The notes below the pieces were generated by a model. That model had not been told where the DNA came from, did not search any database, and saw nothing but the letters and a program-made list of their open reading frames with translations. Position numbers and translations under genes: made by a program. From contig CACYBS010000296.1 of the NCBI GenBank assembly GCA_902772725.1, forward strand, positions 1 to 35,515: 35,515 nt of DNA. Direction: 5' to 3'. The stretch's first letter is position 1, and every line of letters starts with the position of its first letter. This document shows positions 15,205 through 24,402 of the stretch, one piece after another. Origin of the DNA: Erysipelothrix rhusiopathiae (lineage in GTDB: Bacteria > Bacillota_I > Bacilli_A > Erysipelotrichales > Erysipelotrichaceae).

Positions 15205-15645
15205 CTATTGTTCCTCCTTTACAATCTCAAAGGAAAGTATAGAGGAAAGGGATATCAATTTTTCGATCCGTCCTTTGTTCGTTTGGACTTCTACTTTGAT
15301 CCAATTTCCTTCAAATTCCAGAATTCGACAGTCTTTGTTGAACAAATCCATATCCCCTTCACCATCAAAGAACACAAAACGTACAATTTTTCCTTTCGTA
15401 TCAAAGAGCAGACGACTGACAGAAGAAAGCGGAGTATCTTTGTCAATTTCATCTTTTAATAAATAATCACAGGAAACATTTAATATGGAGGCAATATCGG
15501 GAATTTTATCAATATCCGGTAAAACGGTACCGGCTTCCCAGCGGGAAACTGTTTGTCTTGTGACGGATAATTGATTGGCAAATTCAATCTGTGTCATGCC
15601 TAGACTCTTCCGTTTTAATGCGATTTTACTGCTTAGGTTATTCAT
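15205..15645 (-). CDS. XRE-family transcriptional regulator with C-terminal beta domain
   Basis: A 146-residue protein. Residues about 5-63 are a Cro/CI-type helix-turn-helix: KRKSLGMTQIEFANQLSVTR with recognition helix region QTVSRWEAGTVLPD and the DYLL end. The rest (about residues 70-146) is a beta-rich domain (GKIVRFVFFDGEGD, WIKVEVQTNKGRIEKLISLSS) that could sense a ligand or bind the partner protein. Its gene directly abuts a small membrane-anchored protein with a similar C-terminal pattern. A plausible promoter (TTGTCA-18-TAAAAT) and repeated CATG elements lie upstream, so autoregulation is likely. The divergent gene is the SNF2 helicase. Confidence 0.88.
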   Translation of the reverse strand: MNNLSSKIALKRKSLGMTQIEFANQLSVTRQTVSRWEAGTVLPDIDKIPDIASILNVSCDYLLKDEIDKDTPLSSVSRLLFDTKGKIVRFVFFDGEGDMDLFNKDCRILEFEGNWIKVEVQTNKGRIEKLISLSSILSFEIVKEEQ

Positions 15646-15674
15646 AAAGTATTATTCCTTTCTTTTGTGCTTTC

Positions 15675-15704
15675 ATTTTATCTTTGATATGTATGTATTG
15701 ACAA
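15675..15704 (-). promoter_or_regulatory. Promoter of the XRE operon
   Basis: Minus strand: TTGTCA (15704-15699), 18-base spacer, TAAAAT (15680-15675). Three CATG elements at 15713, 15722 and 15729, two of them in the repeat ATCATGT, lie just upstream and could be regulator sites. Confidence 0.6.
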
Positions 15705-15731
15705 GAAACTATCATGTGCATCATGTAACAT

Positions 15732-15753
15732 GGCGGTTTACATCCGCCTTTTT
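15732..15753 (+). terminator. Terminator without an assigned upstream gene
   Basis: GGCGG (15732-15736) pairs with CCGCC (15744-15748), loop TTTACAT, then five T, on the plus strand between divergent genes. Nothing coding reads into it; it may end an antisense or short transcript, or insulate the SNF2 promoter. Confidence 0.6.
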
Positions 15754-15778
15754 AAACTGAAATTGTTTAGAATACCTG

Positions 15779-15787
15779 TGATATAAT
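15779..15787 (+). promoter_or_regulatory. Extended -10 promoter of the SNF2 gene
   Basis: TGATATAAT (15779-15787), an extended -10 element 23 bases before the start codon. No good -35 box was seen, as is usual for this type. Confidence 0.6.
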
Positions 15788-15810
15788 CAAAACAGTTATG
15801 GAGGTTTTTT

Positions 15811-18498
15811 ATGGCCCTGTCTTTTTCGATTTCTGATGCAAAGAAAATCATACAGCTTCATGAGTCTTTATTGAGAAAGTTAGATCATATATCCGATGTC
15901 TGCATGCAGACTGAAGACAATCTCAATAAAATACTTGAAGATGAAAATATACAGTCTATATTTCGCCAATATGCCAAAGAAGAGCTTCGTTCATCAACTG
16001 CTTATGTAAGCTATCCGGAATTAGAGCCGCTCTTTCAAGCTTTTGAAAAGTATCTTCAAGACCAAACGATTCAAAACCACTGCAATGAACTGTTGAACAA
16101 TAAAAACAGAATCCTGAGGGATATCGAATTATTGTCTTCTGCCAGTGGCTTTTTCAGCCGGCTTTTCGCATCGAAAGAAGATAAGAGTAAAGCCAATTCA
16201 GCTTATAACAGACTTCATGGCATGGCTATGGGAAATTATTATAATGCCGTACTGCAGTTGGAAAGAATCATGAATGAGTCGCCTTTTTTATCGATATTAG
16301 AGCAGGATTTATATACCGAATTGATGGATTATGCCGATAAGAGGGATGGAAAGGCCCAAATGGGAGATTCCGGTGTGGAAAGGCTGCTTCAAAAGTACCA
16401 GGTGCTCACAAAGGGACATGATGATCTGTCTTTACAGCTGGCTCAAAATAAGGAGGCCATTCAAAGTAAGACCATGCAGATTGTGATGGGGGAAGTCTTA
16501 GAAATCTTAAAAACTATACCGGTAGAATCCCTCAAGACAAAAGATAATATCATCCGCATCAAACCGCTTCGAGATCACGGATATGAAACGGTTGCCGATA
16601 TCCATGAAGCCGGAATCTATGCCTTAAGCAATATTTCCGGAATCTCTATGGAAACCGCAAGAATATTGAAGAAAACAGCCGGTCAATATGCAGCGGATAC
16701 CCAGAAAACGGTGCATCTAAAATTAAATGTTGATAATCAAACAGAAGCATATGATGACCTGGTTCAAAATATTTACGCCTATAAACAGCGGATGTCCTGG
16801 ATGAATTCATGCCAAAGGATTCAATCGTATTATCGAAGATTACCAAATGAAATGGATTTGTTGAAAAACTATGAATCCAATCCATATTGGATCCTTTTGA
16901 AACCATCTATAAAGAATCGCACCTCTGAAGCATACCAATATGCCAAAGAGACACTGGATGGAGATTACTATGATGATTTGCGGGCGGTATATGATGAGCC
17001 TTTAGACAGCCCATTCAATGCCTGGAAAGATTTTGAAAAAGATTCAATCCGCTATTATGGAATCATCGAAGAAATTGTACCGGGAATTCTTGATAACGGA
17101 GAGTCTTTATATGGACTTCCGGAAGAACTGGCAAAACAGATCAAAGAACAGGCGATTTTTCCAAATGGATTACTTTGCACCCTGCGTCATTATCAGGAAT
17201 GGGGCGTTAAATACATGCTCCATCAAAAAAATGTCTTATTAGGCGATGAGATGGGACTTGGAAAAACCATACAGGCGATTGCCACGATGGTCTCCTTAAA
17301 AAATATCGGTGCCGATCACTTTGTGGTGGTTTGCCCGGCCGGTGTACTGCCAAACTGGTGCAAGGAAATCGGCAAGCACAGTAAGTTATCCTATGTGTCG
17401 GTATATGGTCCAAACAGGATGGAATCGCTGCAGTATTGGAAAGATCACGGTGGCGTTGCGATTACGACATATGAGACAACCAGATACTGGAATTTAGAAG
17501 ATGACTTTACTTATTCTTTGTTGGTGGTGGATGAAGCACATTATATTAAAAATCCGGCTGCCAAACGAACCATTCATGTCAAAGCTATGGCCGAACATGC
17601 CCAGCGGATTATTTTGATGACGGGAACCGCTTTGGAGAATCGTGTAGAAGAGATGATTTCTTTGATTCGTATTATTCAGCCGGAATTAGCTGAAAAAGCC
17701 GAAAGAGTATCTTATTTATCCCAGGCTGAGCAGTTCCGTGAATTAGTGGCACCGGTTTATTATCGAAGAAAGCGGGAAGATGTTTTGATGGAGCTTCCTG
17801 AGCTGATTGAAAAGGAACAATGGTGTACGCTTTTGGATGAAGAAAAGAAAATCTATCGAAGAGATATCTTCAGCAGAAGCTATATGGATTGCCGCCAGGT
17901 ATCCTGGAATGTAGAAGATTTAAAGAATTCTTCCAAGGCAAGGCGATTGTTGGAACTCATTGAAGAAGCAAAAGAAGATGGCCGCAAGGTATTGGTGTTC
18001 AGCTTCTTTAGAAGGACATTAGAGAAAATCAAGGAATATCTTCCGGATGAAATCTGTTCACCAATCATCAATGGTTCTGTTCCGGCAAAAACGCGTCAGG
18101 ATATTATTGACGAATTTGAAAAGGCTGAGCCGGGTCATGTCTTGATTTCGCAGATTCAGGCAGGAGGAACGGGACTTAATATCCAAAGTGCATCGGTGGT
18201 CATTATCTGTGAGCCGCAGCTCAAGCCATCGATTGAAAACCAGGCTATCTCCAGAGCTTACCGTATGGGGCAGGCTAGAAATGTACTGGTGCATCGCTTA
18301 TTATGTGAGAATACAATTGATGAAAGAATCACGGATCTATTAGCGGATAAGCAGTATATCTTTGATCAATTTGCCCATGAATCGGTAGCCGCATTGGCTG
18401 ACCAGGAACATGTGGATCAGGTAGATCAGACAACTTTCTATAAAATCGTTGAAGAAGAAATTGAACGTATCAAAAAAGAAATGGAACAAAACCAATAG
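15811..18498 (+). CDS. SNF2-family DNA-dependent ATPase/helicase
   Basis: An 895-residue superfamily 2 protein. The N-terminal 430 residues are mainly helical, with a helix-hairpin-helix-like stretch near residues 245-290 (LRDHGYETVADIHEAG, ALSNISGISMETARIL) that may bind DNA. The ATPase core follows: motif I GDEMGLGKT near 478, Ia VVCPAGVLPNW, II VVDEAH near 572, III LMTGTALEN, V QAGGTGLNIQSAS, VI QAISRAYRMGQ near 814. All Snf2 motifs look intact. Bacterial relatives (HepA/RapA-like and SWIM-SNF2 groups) remodel protein-nucleic-acid complexes by ATP-driven translocation. No SWIM finger is present here; a separate SWIM protein is encoded at 8381. The start follows GGAGG and an extended -10 promoter. 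Cytoplasmic. Confidence 0.92.
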   Translation: MALSFSISDAKKIIQLHESLLRKLDHISDVCMQTEDNLNKILEDENIQSIFRQYAKEELRSSTAYVSYPELEPLFQAFEKYLQDQTIQNHCNELLNNKNRILRDIELLSSASGFFSRLFASKEDKSKANSAYNRLHGMAMGNYYNAVLQLERIMNESPFLSILEQDLYTELMDYADKRDGKAQMGDSGVERLLQKYQVLTKGHDDLSLQLAQNKEAIQSKTMQIVMGEVLEILKTIPVESLKTKDNIIRIKPLRDHGYETVADIHEAGIYALSNISGISMETARILKKTAGQYAADTQKTVHLKLNVDNQTEAYDDLVQNIYAYKQRMSWMNSCQRIQSYYRRLPNEMDLLKNYESNPYWILLKPSIKNRTSEAYQYAKETLDGDYYDDLRAVYDEPLDSPFNAWKDFEKDSIRYYGIIEEIVPGILDNGESLYGLPEELAKQIKEQAIFPNGLLCTLRHYQEWGVKYMLHQKNVLLGDEMGLGKTIQAIATMVSLKNIGADHFVVVCPAGVLPNWCKEIGKHSKLSYVSVYGPNRMESLQYWKDHGGVAITTYETTRYWNLEDDFTYSLLVVDEAHYIKNPAAKRTIHVKAMAEHAQRIILMTGTALENRVEEMISLIRIIQPELAEKAERVSYLSQAEQFRELVAPVYYRRKREDVLMELPELIEKEQWCTLLDEEKKIYRRDIFSRSYMDCRQVSWNVEDLKNSSKARRLLELIEEAKEDGRKVLVFSFFRRTLEKIKEYLPDEICSPIINGSVPAKTRQDIIDEFEKAEPGHVLISQIQAGGTGLNIQSASVVIICEPQLKPSIENQAISRAYRMGQARNVLVHRLLCENTIDERITDLLADKQYIFDQFAHESVAALADQEHVDQVDQTTFYKIVEEEIERIKKEMEQNQ

Positions 18499-18510
18499 AA
18501 GGAATCGGAT

Positions 18511-19353
18511 ATGAAGCTCACATGGAAGAAGCCAAAAGGCGTTATCGAAGAAACTGTTACCATTGACTGCGGTGGGAAAAAGTTAAAACTGTTAATTGTA
18601 AAACCGGAAAATCATACTCAATCTGCCGGGATGCTCTGGATCCATGGTGGAGGATATATGACCGGTATGGCAAAGATGGTCTATATGACAAGAGCTATTG
18701 ATCTTGTCGTAAAAGGAGGAGCCGTTGTGGTATCCCCTGCTTATTCATTAGCCCCGGTATCTCCTTATCCTGTCGCTCTAAGGCAATGCCATGCAGCTCT
18801 TGTCTATATGAAAGAGCATGCCGACAAGTTGGGGATTCATGCTGACCAAATCATGGTTGGAGGAGAAAGCGCCGGCGGAGGATTAGCTGCTGCACTATGC
18901 ATGTATGCCAAAGATGTTGGCAGTGTAAATATTGCTTATCAAATGCCTTTATATCCTATGATCGACTGTTATGATACAGACTCATCCAGAGACAATCATG
19001 AAAAAATTTGGAACACCAAAAAAAACCATATGGGCTGGTCCATGTACTTACGCTGGATTAAAAATCACAAGATTCCTGCCTACGCATCTCCATCCCAAAG
19101 AGAAGATTATCGAGGACTTCCTCCCTGTTATACTTTTGTAGGGGATATTGAACCATTTTATTAGGAAACCTTAACCTATATCAAGAATTTGAAAGAAGCC
19201 GGTGTAGAGGCTGGAGTGGATGTCTATCCGGGATTTTATCATGCGTATGATATGATGAACCCGGATGATATTCGAGTCAAACAGGCAGCCGATACTTTTG
19301 TAGCGCATTTTAAAGATGCCTGCATGAAATATCGGGCTGTACAGAAAGATTAA
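18511..19353 (+). pseudogene. Alpha/beta hydrolase (esterase/lipase, HSL-like) with in-frame TAG
   Basis: The reading frame runs from ATG 18511 to TAA 19351-19353 (280 codons) but is interrupted by TAG at 19162-19164 (codon 218). Before it are the oxyanion motif HGGG (residues 45-48) and nucleophile Ser120 in GESAG. GDIEPFY, with the catalytic Asp, lies just before the stop. After it the same frame continues with ETLTYIKNLKEAG and FYHAYDMMNP, which supplies the catalytic His. A product ending at TAG would lack His and should be inactive. In the hormone-sensitive-lipase-like family one residue normally sits at this position, so a single base change (CAG, GAG or AAG to TAG) explains it. It lies 12 bases after the SNF2 gene with a GAAGGAA ribosome site. 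Confidence 0.85.
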
Positions 19354-19364
19354 ATCTTATATTG

Positions 19365-19392
19365 GCAGAGAATTTGATAGTTCTCTGCTTTT
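19365..19392 (+). terminator. Terminator after the broken hydrolase
   Basis: GCAGAGAA (19365-19372) pairs with TTCTCTGC (19381-19388), then four T. It probably ends the SNF2-hydrolase transcript. Confidence 0.85.
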
Positions 19393-19432
19393 ATGTTTTG
19401 GTGAGAATGTAGATTATAGTTTTGAAATTGAA

Positions 19433-19438
19433 TATAAT
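19433..19438 (+). promoter_or_regulatory. -10 box of the acetolactate decarboxylase operon
   Basis: Perfect TATAAT 30 bases before the start codon; the -35 region (about TAGATT, 17 bases upstream) is poor. Confidence 0.45.
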
Positions 19439-19468
19439 AGATTAAGTAAAAAAATATGGGGGAATCAT

Positions 19469-20197
19469 ATGCGAAATAAAATGTATCAAGTATCAACGCT
19501 GCAGGCGCTTGCGTTGGGTTATACAAGAGAAGTTATAAAAGTGAAAGAATTCATGGAGTATGGAAATATTGGTTTAGGCACTTTTGAAGATGTAAACGGT
19601 GAGATGATCGTCGTAGGCGGTAACTGTAAAAAAAAAAAAAAAAAAGGTCATGTGACCAAAGCAGACCCGGATGATGGAGTTCCGTTTGCGGTCATCACTA
19701 CCTGTGAGGGAGATCGAAATCTATTTATAGAAGATATTCCGAATATCGACAGGCTTAAAAAATGGTTGAATCAGTATATTGATAATCATTTTACCCTCAA
19801 CAGCATGCATATTGCCCGTATCGATGGTGAATTTGACATCATTAAGGCACGCTCTGAATCCGGATTACATACCCATCATGTTGAATTAAAGGATCTGCTT
19901 AAGGATAGACAGAAAGATTTTACCTTTGAGAATATCGAGGGATCTATTGTTGCGGTATATTTCCCGGATTATATGGATGGAATTAATGCTGCCGGATGGC
20001 ATCTGCATTTTATTTCCAAGGACAAAACCTTTGGAGGCCATATCTTTGATATAAGCGCAAAATCTTTAACCGGACGCATTGAGACGATTTCCTGTCTGGA
20101 AATGTTATTGCCGGAAAATCCTGCCTATGATACCTATGCCTTGAAAAGCGCAAATGCGAATGATATCAAGGCGGTAGAGCAGGGGAACAAAAAATAA
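19469..20197 (+). CDS. budA: Alpha-acetolactate decarboxylase
   Basis: A 242-residue enzyme converting 2-acetolactate to acetoin, diverting pyruvate-derived acetolactate from valine/leucine synthesis to overflow metabolism. Family features are MYQVSTLQAL, then GNIGLGTFEDVNGEMIVV, HIARIDGEF, and the zinc ligands His178, His180 (GWHLHF) and His191 (GGHIFD). Residues 54-59 are six lysines encoded by an uninterrupted run of 18 A; family members normally have a varied sequence here (roughly Y....D before GxV). The frame is open as written, but the run is a slippage hotspot and may be an assembly artefact. There is no signal peptide. The GGGGGAA ribosome site fixes the start, and the stop overlaps the next gene by one base. 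Confidence 0.9.
   Translation: MRNKMYQVSTLQALALGYTREVIKVKEFMEYGNIGLGTFEDVNGEMIVVGGNCKKKKKKGHVTKADPDDGVPFAVITTCEGDRNLFIEDIPNIDRLKKWLNQYIDNHFTLNSMHIARIDGEFDIIKARSESGLHTHHVELKDLLKDRQKDFTFENIEGSIVAVYFPDYMDGINAAGWHLHFISKDKTFGGHIFDISAKSLTGRIETISCLEMLLPENPAYDTYALKSANANDIKAVEQGNKK
19628..19645 (+). repeat. A18 homopolymer inside budA
   Basis: Eighteen consecutive A encoding Lys54-Lys59. It lies within the first third of the gene, so gain or loss of one base would abolish the enzyme and uncouple the overlapping downstream gene. Confidence 0.95.
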
Positions 20198-20613
20198 TGA
20201 TTGGATTAAACAGTGGAAATATATTATTGATTGCGTGCGGGATATTTTATTCTGTCCTTTGCGTTTTCAGCATTGTGACAGGAATTATGTATATGAAAGG
20301 GAATCGAAAGCTCAATCCCTTAGAACTTTCGGATTCTTTTGTATCGAAGGTTAAAGATTTAGACGCTTTTGCCAGAAAGATGGGCTTTGTGACCTTTGTG
20401 GTCGGTATTGTACAGGGCATTACTGCCTATGCGATCTTTAAGGCAGGAAATGCACTTAATTATTGGATTGCGATTGGATTTACGCTTTTTTCCATTGCGT
20501 CTGTGGTATTTAAATTAAAAGGAAAGATTCATATGTTTCCTTTGTTGAAAATGGCAGCATATCTCGCAATTCTTATTGTCTTGATTCTGCCTTCAACAAG
20601 AGCATTATTTTAG
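20197..20613 (+). CDS. Four-TM membrane protein of unknown function
   Basis: A 138-residue protein with four hydrophobic helices (about residues 8-30, 63-82, 86-108 and 116-133) and a short charged segment KGNRKLNPLELSD after the first. No family is recognised; the general form resembles small DUF3784-like membrane proteins of Bacillota, but I cannot confirm this. Its ATG shares a base with the budA stop (TAATG), so it is translationally coupled to the decarboxylase, and the lipoprotein prephenate dehydratase follows nine bases later. Location in an operon with an overflow enzyme and an exported aromatic enzyme could suggest a transport-related role, but nothing in the sequence shows it. Confidence 0.75.
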   Translation: MIGLNSGNILLIACGIFYSVLCVFSIVTGIMYMKGNRKLNPLELSDSFVSKVKDLDAFARKMGFVTFVVGIVQGITAYAIFKAGNALNYWIAIGFTLFSIASVVFKLKGKIHMFPLLKMAAYLAILIVLILPSTRALF

Positions 20614-20622
20614 GAAGTTGTT

Positions 20623-21540
20623 ATGAAAAAAATTCGTATATTAAAAGCTGTGACAATTCTGGGCTTAGTTCTATCAGGATGTGGCAGCGTACCGGATCAA
20701 AAGCCGGAGAAAACACCAATCAAAGAAAATGCCGTTATCAGTTATCTGGGACCGGAGGGAACGTATACCGAAGAAGCCGCAAAATATTTCTTTTCCGGAG
20801 AGGATACATTTCAGCCTAGACAAACAGTCGATGATGCCATCAAGGATGTACTGGATGGAAATGCCGATTATGGAGTTATACCTCAGGAAAACACGATTGG
20901 CGGCCCGGTCACCAATTATGTCGATGCCTTAATATCACAGAAAGATGTATATGTGGTAGGCGAAGTTGTGATTCCGATTTCCCAGACTTTATTAGGTGTT
21001 CCCGGAGCAAAATTAGAAGATATCCAGCTTGTCTGTTCGCATGTTCAGGGCTTGACCCAGTCAAAAAAATGGCGGGAAGAAAACTTACCGAACGCCAAAG
21101 AACAGGAGATGGATAGCACGGCTGCTGCTGCAAGCTATGTGGCTGAAATGCAGGATCCAGCGATTGCCGCTGTTGCGGCACCGGGAGCTGCGGATATTTA
21201 TCATTTGGAAGTGCTTGCCGAAAATGTCCAGATTACCGACACCAATAAAACACGGTTCTATGTCCTATCTAAGGAACCATCCGCTAGAGGAGCATACTCG
21301 CATGCGGTATTTGTGGCAACCTGTAATGCGGATCAAATTGATGATATCATCGTAGAAATCCACCAATCCGGTTTGGAACTTGTCGCGTTACATGACCGTC
21401 CTGAAGGAAGTGAACTCGGGAAATATTATTATGTGATTGAAGTCGTCAAAGAGGATGGAATCACTGCCAAACAAATTGAACAGATTGAAAAAATCGATAC
21501 GGTACGTTTTGCCGGAACCTTTGATGTAGCGGTGAAATAA
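20623..21540 (+). CDS. Prephenate dehydratase with lipoprotein signal peptide (surface-tethered)
   Basis: A 305-residue protein. Residues 1-20 form a lipoprotein signal (MKKIRILK, hydrophobic core, lipobox LSGC with Cys20), followed by a short linker. Residues about 38-215 are a prephenate dehydratase domain: YLGPEGTYTEEAA, YGVIPQENT, STAAAA and the catalytic motif T210-R211-F212. Residues about 220-300 look like an ACT domain, but the two Phe-binding motifs of the regulated enzyme (GALV and ESRP) are not conserved (HDRP is found instead), so feedback inhibition is probably lost. The family converts prephenate to phenylpyruvate in the cytoplasm; here the signal peptide places it outside. It could act on extracellular prephenate or, because its fold resembles type II binding proteins, bind a ligand. 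It is third gene of the budA operon. Confidence 0.85.
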   Translation: MKKIRILKAVTILGLVLSGCGSVPDQKPEKTPIKENAVISYLGPEGTYTEEAAKYFFSGEDTFQPRQTVDDAIKDVLDGNADYGVIPQENTIGGPVTNYVDALISQKDVYVVGEVVIPISQTLLGVPGAKLEDIQLVCSHVQGLTQSKKWREENLPNAKEQEMDSTAAAASYVAEMQDPAIAAVAAPGAADIYHLEVLAENVQITDTNKTRFYVLSKEPSARGAYSHAVFVATCNADQIDDIIVEIHQSGLELVALHDRPEGSELGKYYYVIEVVKEDGITAKQIEQIEKIDTVRFAGTFDVAVK

Positions 21541-21596
21541 AAAGAAATTGATTTGTAAGATATGATTTGACCATGAATTGTCAAATATGTTTAAAG

Positions 21597-21621
21597 GTCA
21601 TCCAACTTCGGATGGCTTTTT
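21597..21621 (+). terminator. Terminator of the budA operon
   Basis: GTCATCC (21597-21603) pairs with GGATGGC (21610-21616) with one G-U, loop AACTTC, then five T. Confidence 0.85.
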
Positions 21622-21647
21622 ATGTTTCAAGTCCCATTAATAAAATA

Positions 21648-21676
21648 AAAGGGACGTAAATAATATAAGTCCCTTT
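21648..21676 (-). terminator. Terminator of the GH1-pdxA transcript
   Basis: Minus strand: AAAGGGAC (21676-21669) pairs with GTCCCTTT (21655-21648) around a 13-base loop, then T-rich sequence. Confidence 0.8.
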
Positions 21677-21686
21677 ACTTAAAAAG

Positions 21687-22688
21687 TTAGTTTTTACGAT
21701 ATGAACTCGCATATCGAACAGCTTTAAAGATTGCTTCCTTCATGCTGATATCCTGGGCAATACCTTTTCCGGCGATATCAAAGGCAGTTCCGTGATCCAC
21801 GGAAGTTCTAAGAATAGGCATGCCGCAGGTAATTGAAATCGTGCGGTTGAAATCAACTGTCTTTGTGGCAATGTGACCCTGGTCATGATAGAGCGATAAT
21901 ACGCAGTCATATCTTCCTTCTCTTGCCTGGTAGAATACGCTGTCAGCTCCAATCGGTCCTTCTACGTTATATCCCATTTCTTTGAGTTCTTCGACTGCAG
22001 GAATGATTTCCTTAACTTCCTCATCTCCAAAAAGACCATGCTCACCGCAATGCGGATTTAATCCGGCTACCGCAATCCGCGGATTGACAATTCCAAGCTG
22101 ATTTAAGGCTAGCGTTCCTCTTTTGACATATTCAATGATTCTGTCTTTTGTCACAAGATCGCAGGCCTTACGAAGTGAGACATGACGACTTAGAAATAAA
22201 ACACGCATATTTTCTAATTCAAACATTGTCAAAGGATCGCTTGTATTAGTTAAAGCTCCAAATATCTCGGTATGACCGATATAAGGAACATTAGCTGCGC
22301 GAAGGGATTCTTTGTTGATGCAGGTGGTCGCAACCACATCGCCTTCTTTATGCATAACCAGTTCAATGGCTTTTTCAATATATTCATAGGCAGCCTTACC
22401 GCACATGGCGGATATCTTTCCGTATTCAAATCTGTCTTCATCAATATTGTCTAAATCAATGATATTCAGAATGCCGGTTTTATATTCACCTTCATCCGGT
22501 GAATGGATTATTTTGGCAGTGGCTGTTTGATTCAACAGCTTTATTGTATTTTGGATCTGTTTGGCATCACCGACAATCACACATCTTGCCTTTTCATTGA
22601 TTTCATCATCTAAAAGTGCTTTTACCGTAATTTCCGGTCCGATTCCGGCCGGATCTCCCATCGGAATCACTACAATAGGACGTTTCAT
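21687..22688 (-). CDS. pdxA: 4-hydroxythreonine-4-phosphate dehydrogenase family protein (PdxA/PdxA2)
   Basis: A 333-residue NAD-dependent, divalent-metal oxidative decarboxylase. Visible are VVIPMGDPAGIGPE at the N-terminus, YIGHTEIFG (first metal-binding His), AVAGLNPHCGEHGLFG, SLYHDQGH (second His) and TSVDHGTAFDIAG (third His). PdxA acts in pyridoxal phosphate synthesis, but no other pdx gene is nearby; relatives called PdxA2 instead oxidise D-threonate or D-erythronate 4-phosphate with a DUF1537 kinase, which is also not present here, so the substrate is uncertain. ATG 22688 follows GGAGG by five bases; a TTG 12 bases upstream lies in that site and is rejected. It lies 44 bases after the GH1 gene, probably in one operon. 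Confidence 0.85.
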   Translation of the reverse strand: MKRPIVVIPMGDPAGIGPEITVKALLDDEINEKARCVIVGDAKQIQNTIKLLNQTATAKIIHSPDEGEYKTGILNIIDLDNIDEDRFEYGKISAMCGKAAYEYIEKAIELVMHKEGDVVATTCINKESLRAANVPYIGHTEIFGALTNTSDPLTMFELENMRVLFLSRHVSLRKACDLVTKDRIIEYVKRGTLALNQLGIVNPRIAVAGLNPHCGEHGLFGDEEVKEIIPAVEELKEMGYNVEGPIGADSVFYQAREGRYDCVLSLYHDQGHIATKTVDFNRTISITCGMPILRTSVDHGTAFDIAGKGIAQDISMKEAIFKAVRYASSYRKN

Positions 22689-22702
22689 ATTTACCTCCAA
22701 GA

Positions 22703-22722
22703 AAACCGGGGAAGGACCCCAG
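22703..22722 (-). terminator. Weak intercistronic hairpin between GH1 and pdxA
   Basis: Minus strand GGGG (22720-22717) pairs with CCCC (22711-22708), loop TCCTT, then GGTTTTC. The short stem and T run suggest partial termination or mRNA processing, lowering pdxA relative to the GH1 gene. Confidence 0.4.
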
Positions 22723-22732
22723 TCTTATATAA

Positions 22733-24271
<1,539 letters not shown>

Positions 24272-24295
24272 TCATTTTGACCGTATTTATTCTTA

Positions 24296-24335
24296 GTTTT
24301 GGGAAAATCGTTTATCAGTTTTTCTAATCCAAAAC
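24296..24335 (+). other. Inverted repeat in the GH1/SDR intergenic region
   Basis: GTTTTGG (24296-24302) is complementary to CCAAAAC (24329-24335), with a possible inner GAAAA/TTTTC pairing and CACCTTTTT after it. It could be a terminator-like element for a short plus-strand transcript or a regulator site; purpose unknown. Confidence 0.35.
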
Positions 24336-24362
24336 CACCTTTTTAAAAATTGAACGATTTGA

Positions 24363-24376
24363 TGAAAACGCGATAA
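24363..24376 (+). promoter_or_regulatory. cre-like catabolite-control site
   Basis: TGAAAACGCGATAA matches 12 of 14 positions of the Gram-positive cre consensus (TGWAARCGYTWNCW). It lies between the divergent GH1 and SDR genes, where carbon-catabolite control by CcpA would be sensible, but two mismatches fall in the second half. Confidence 0.35.
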
Positions 24377-24402
24377 TTAAATTAAAAAAGGAGGACAGTT
24401 TT

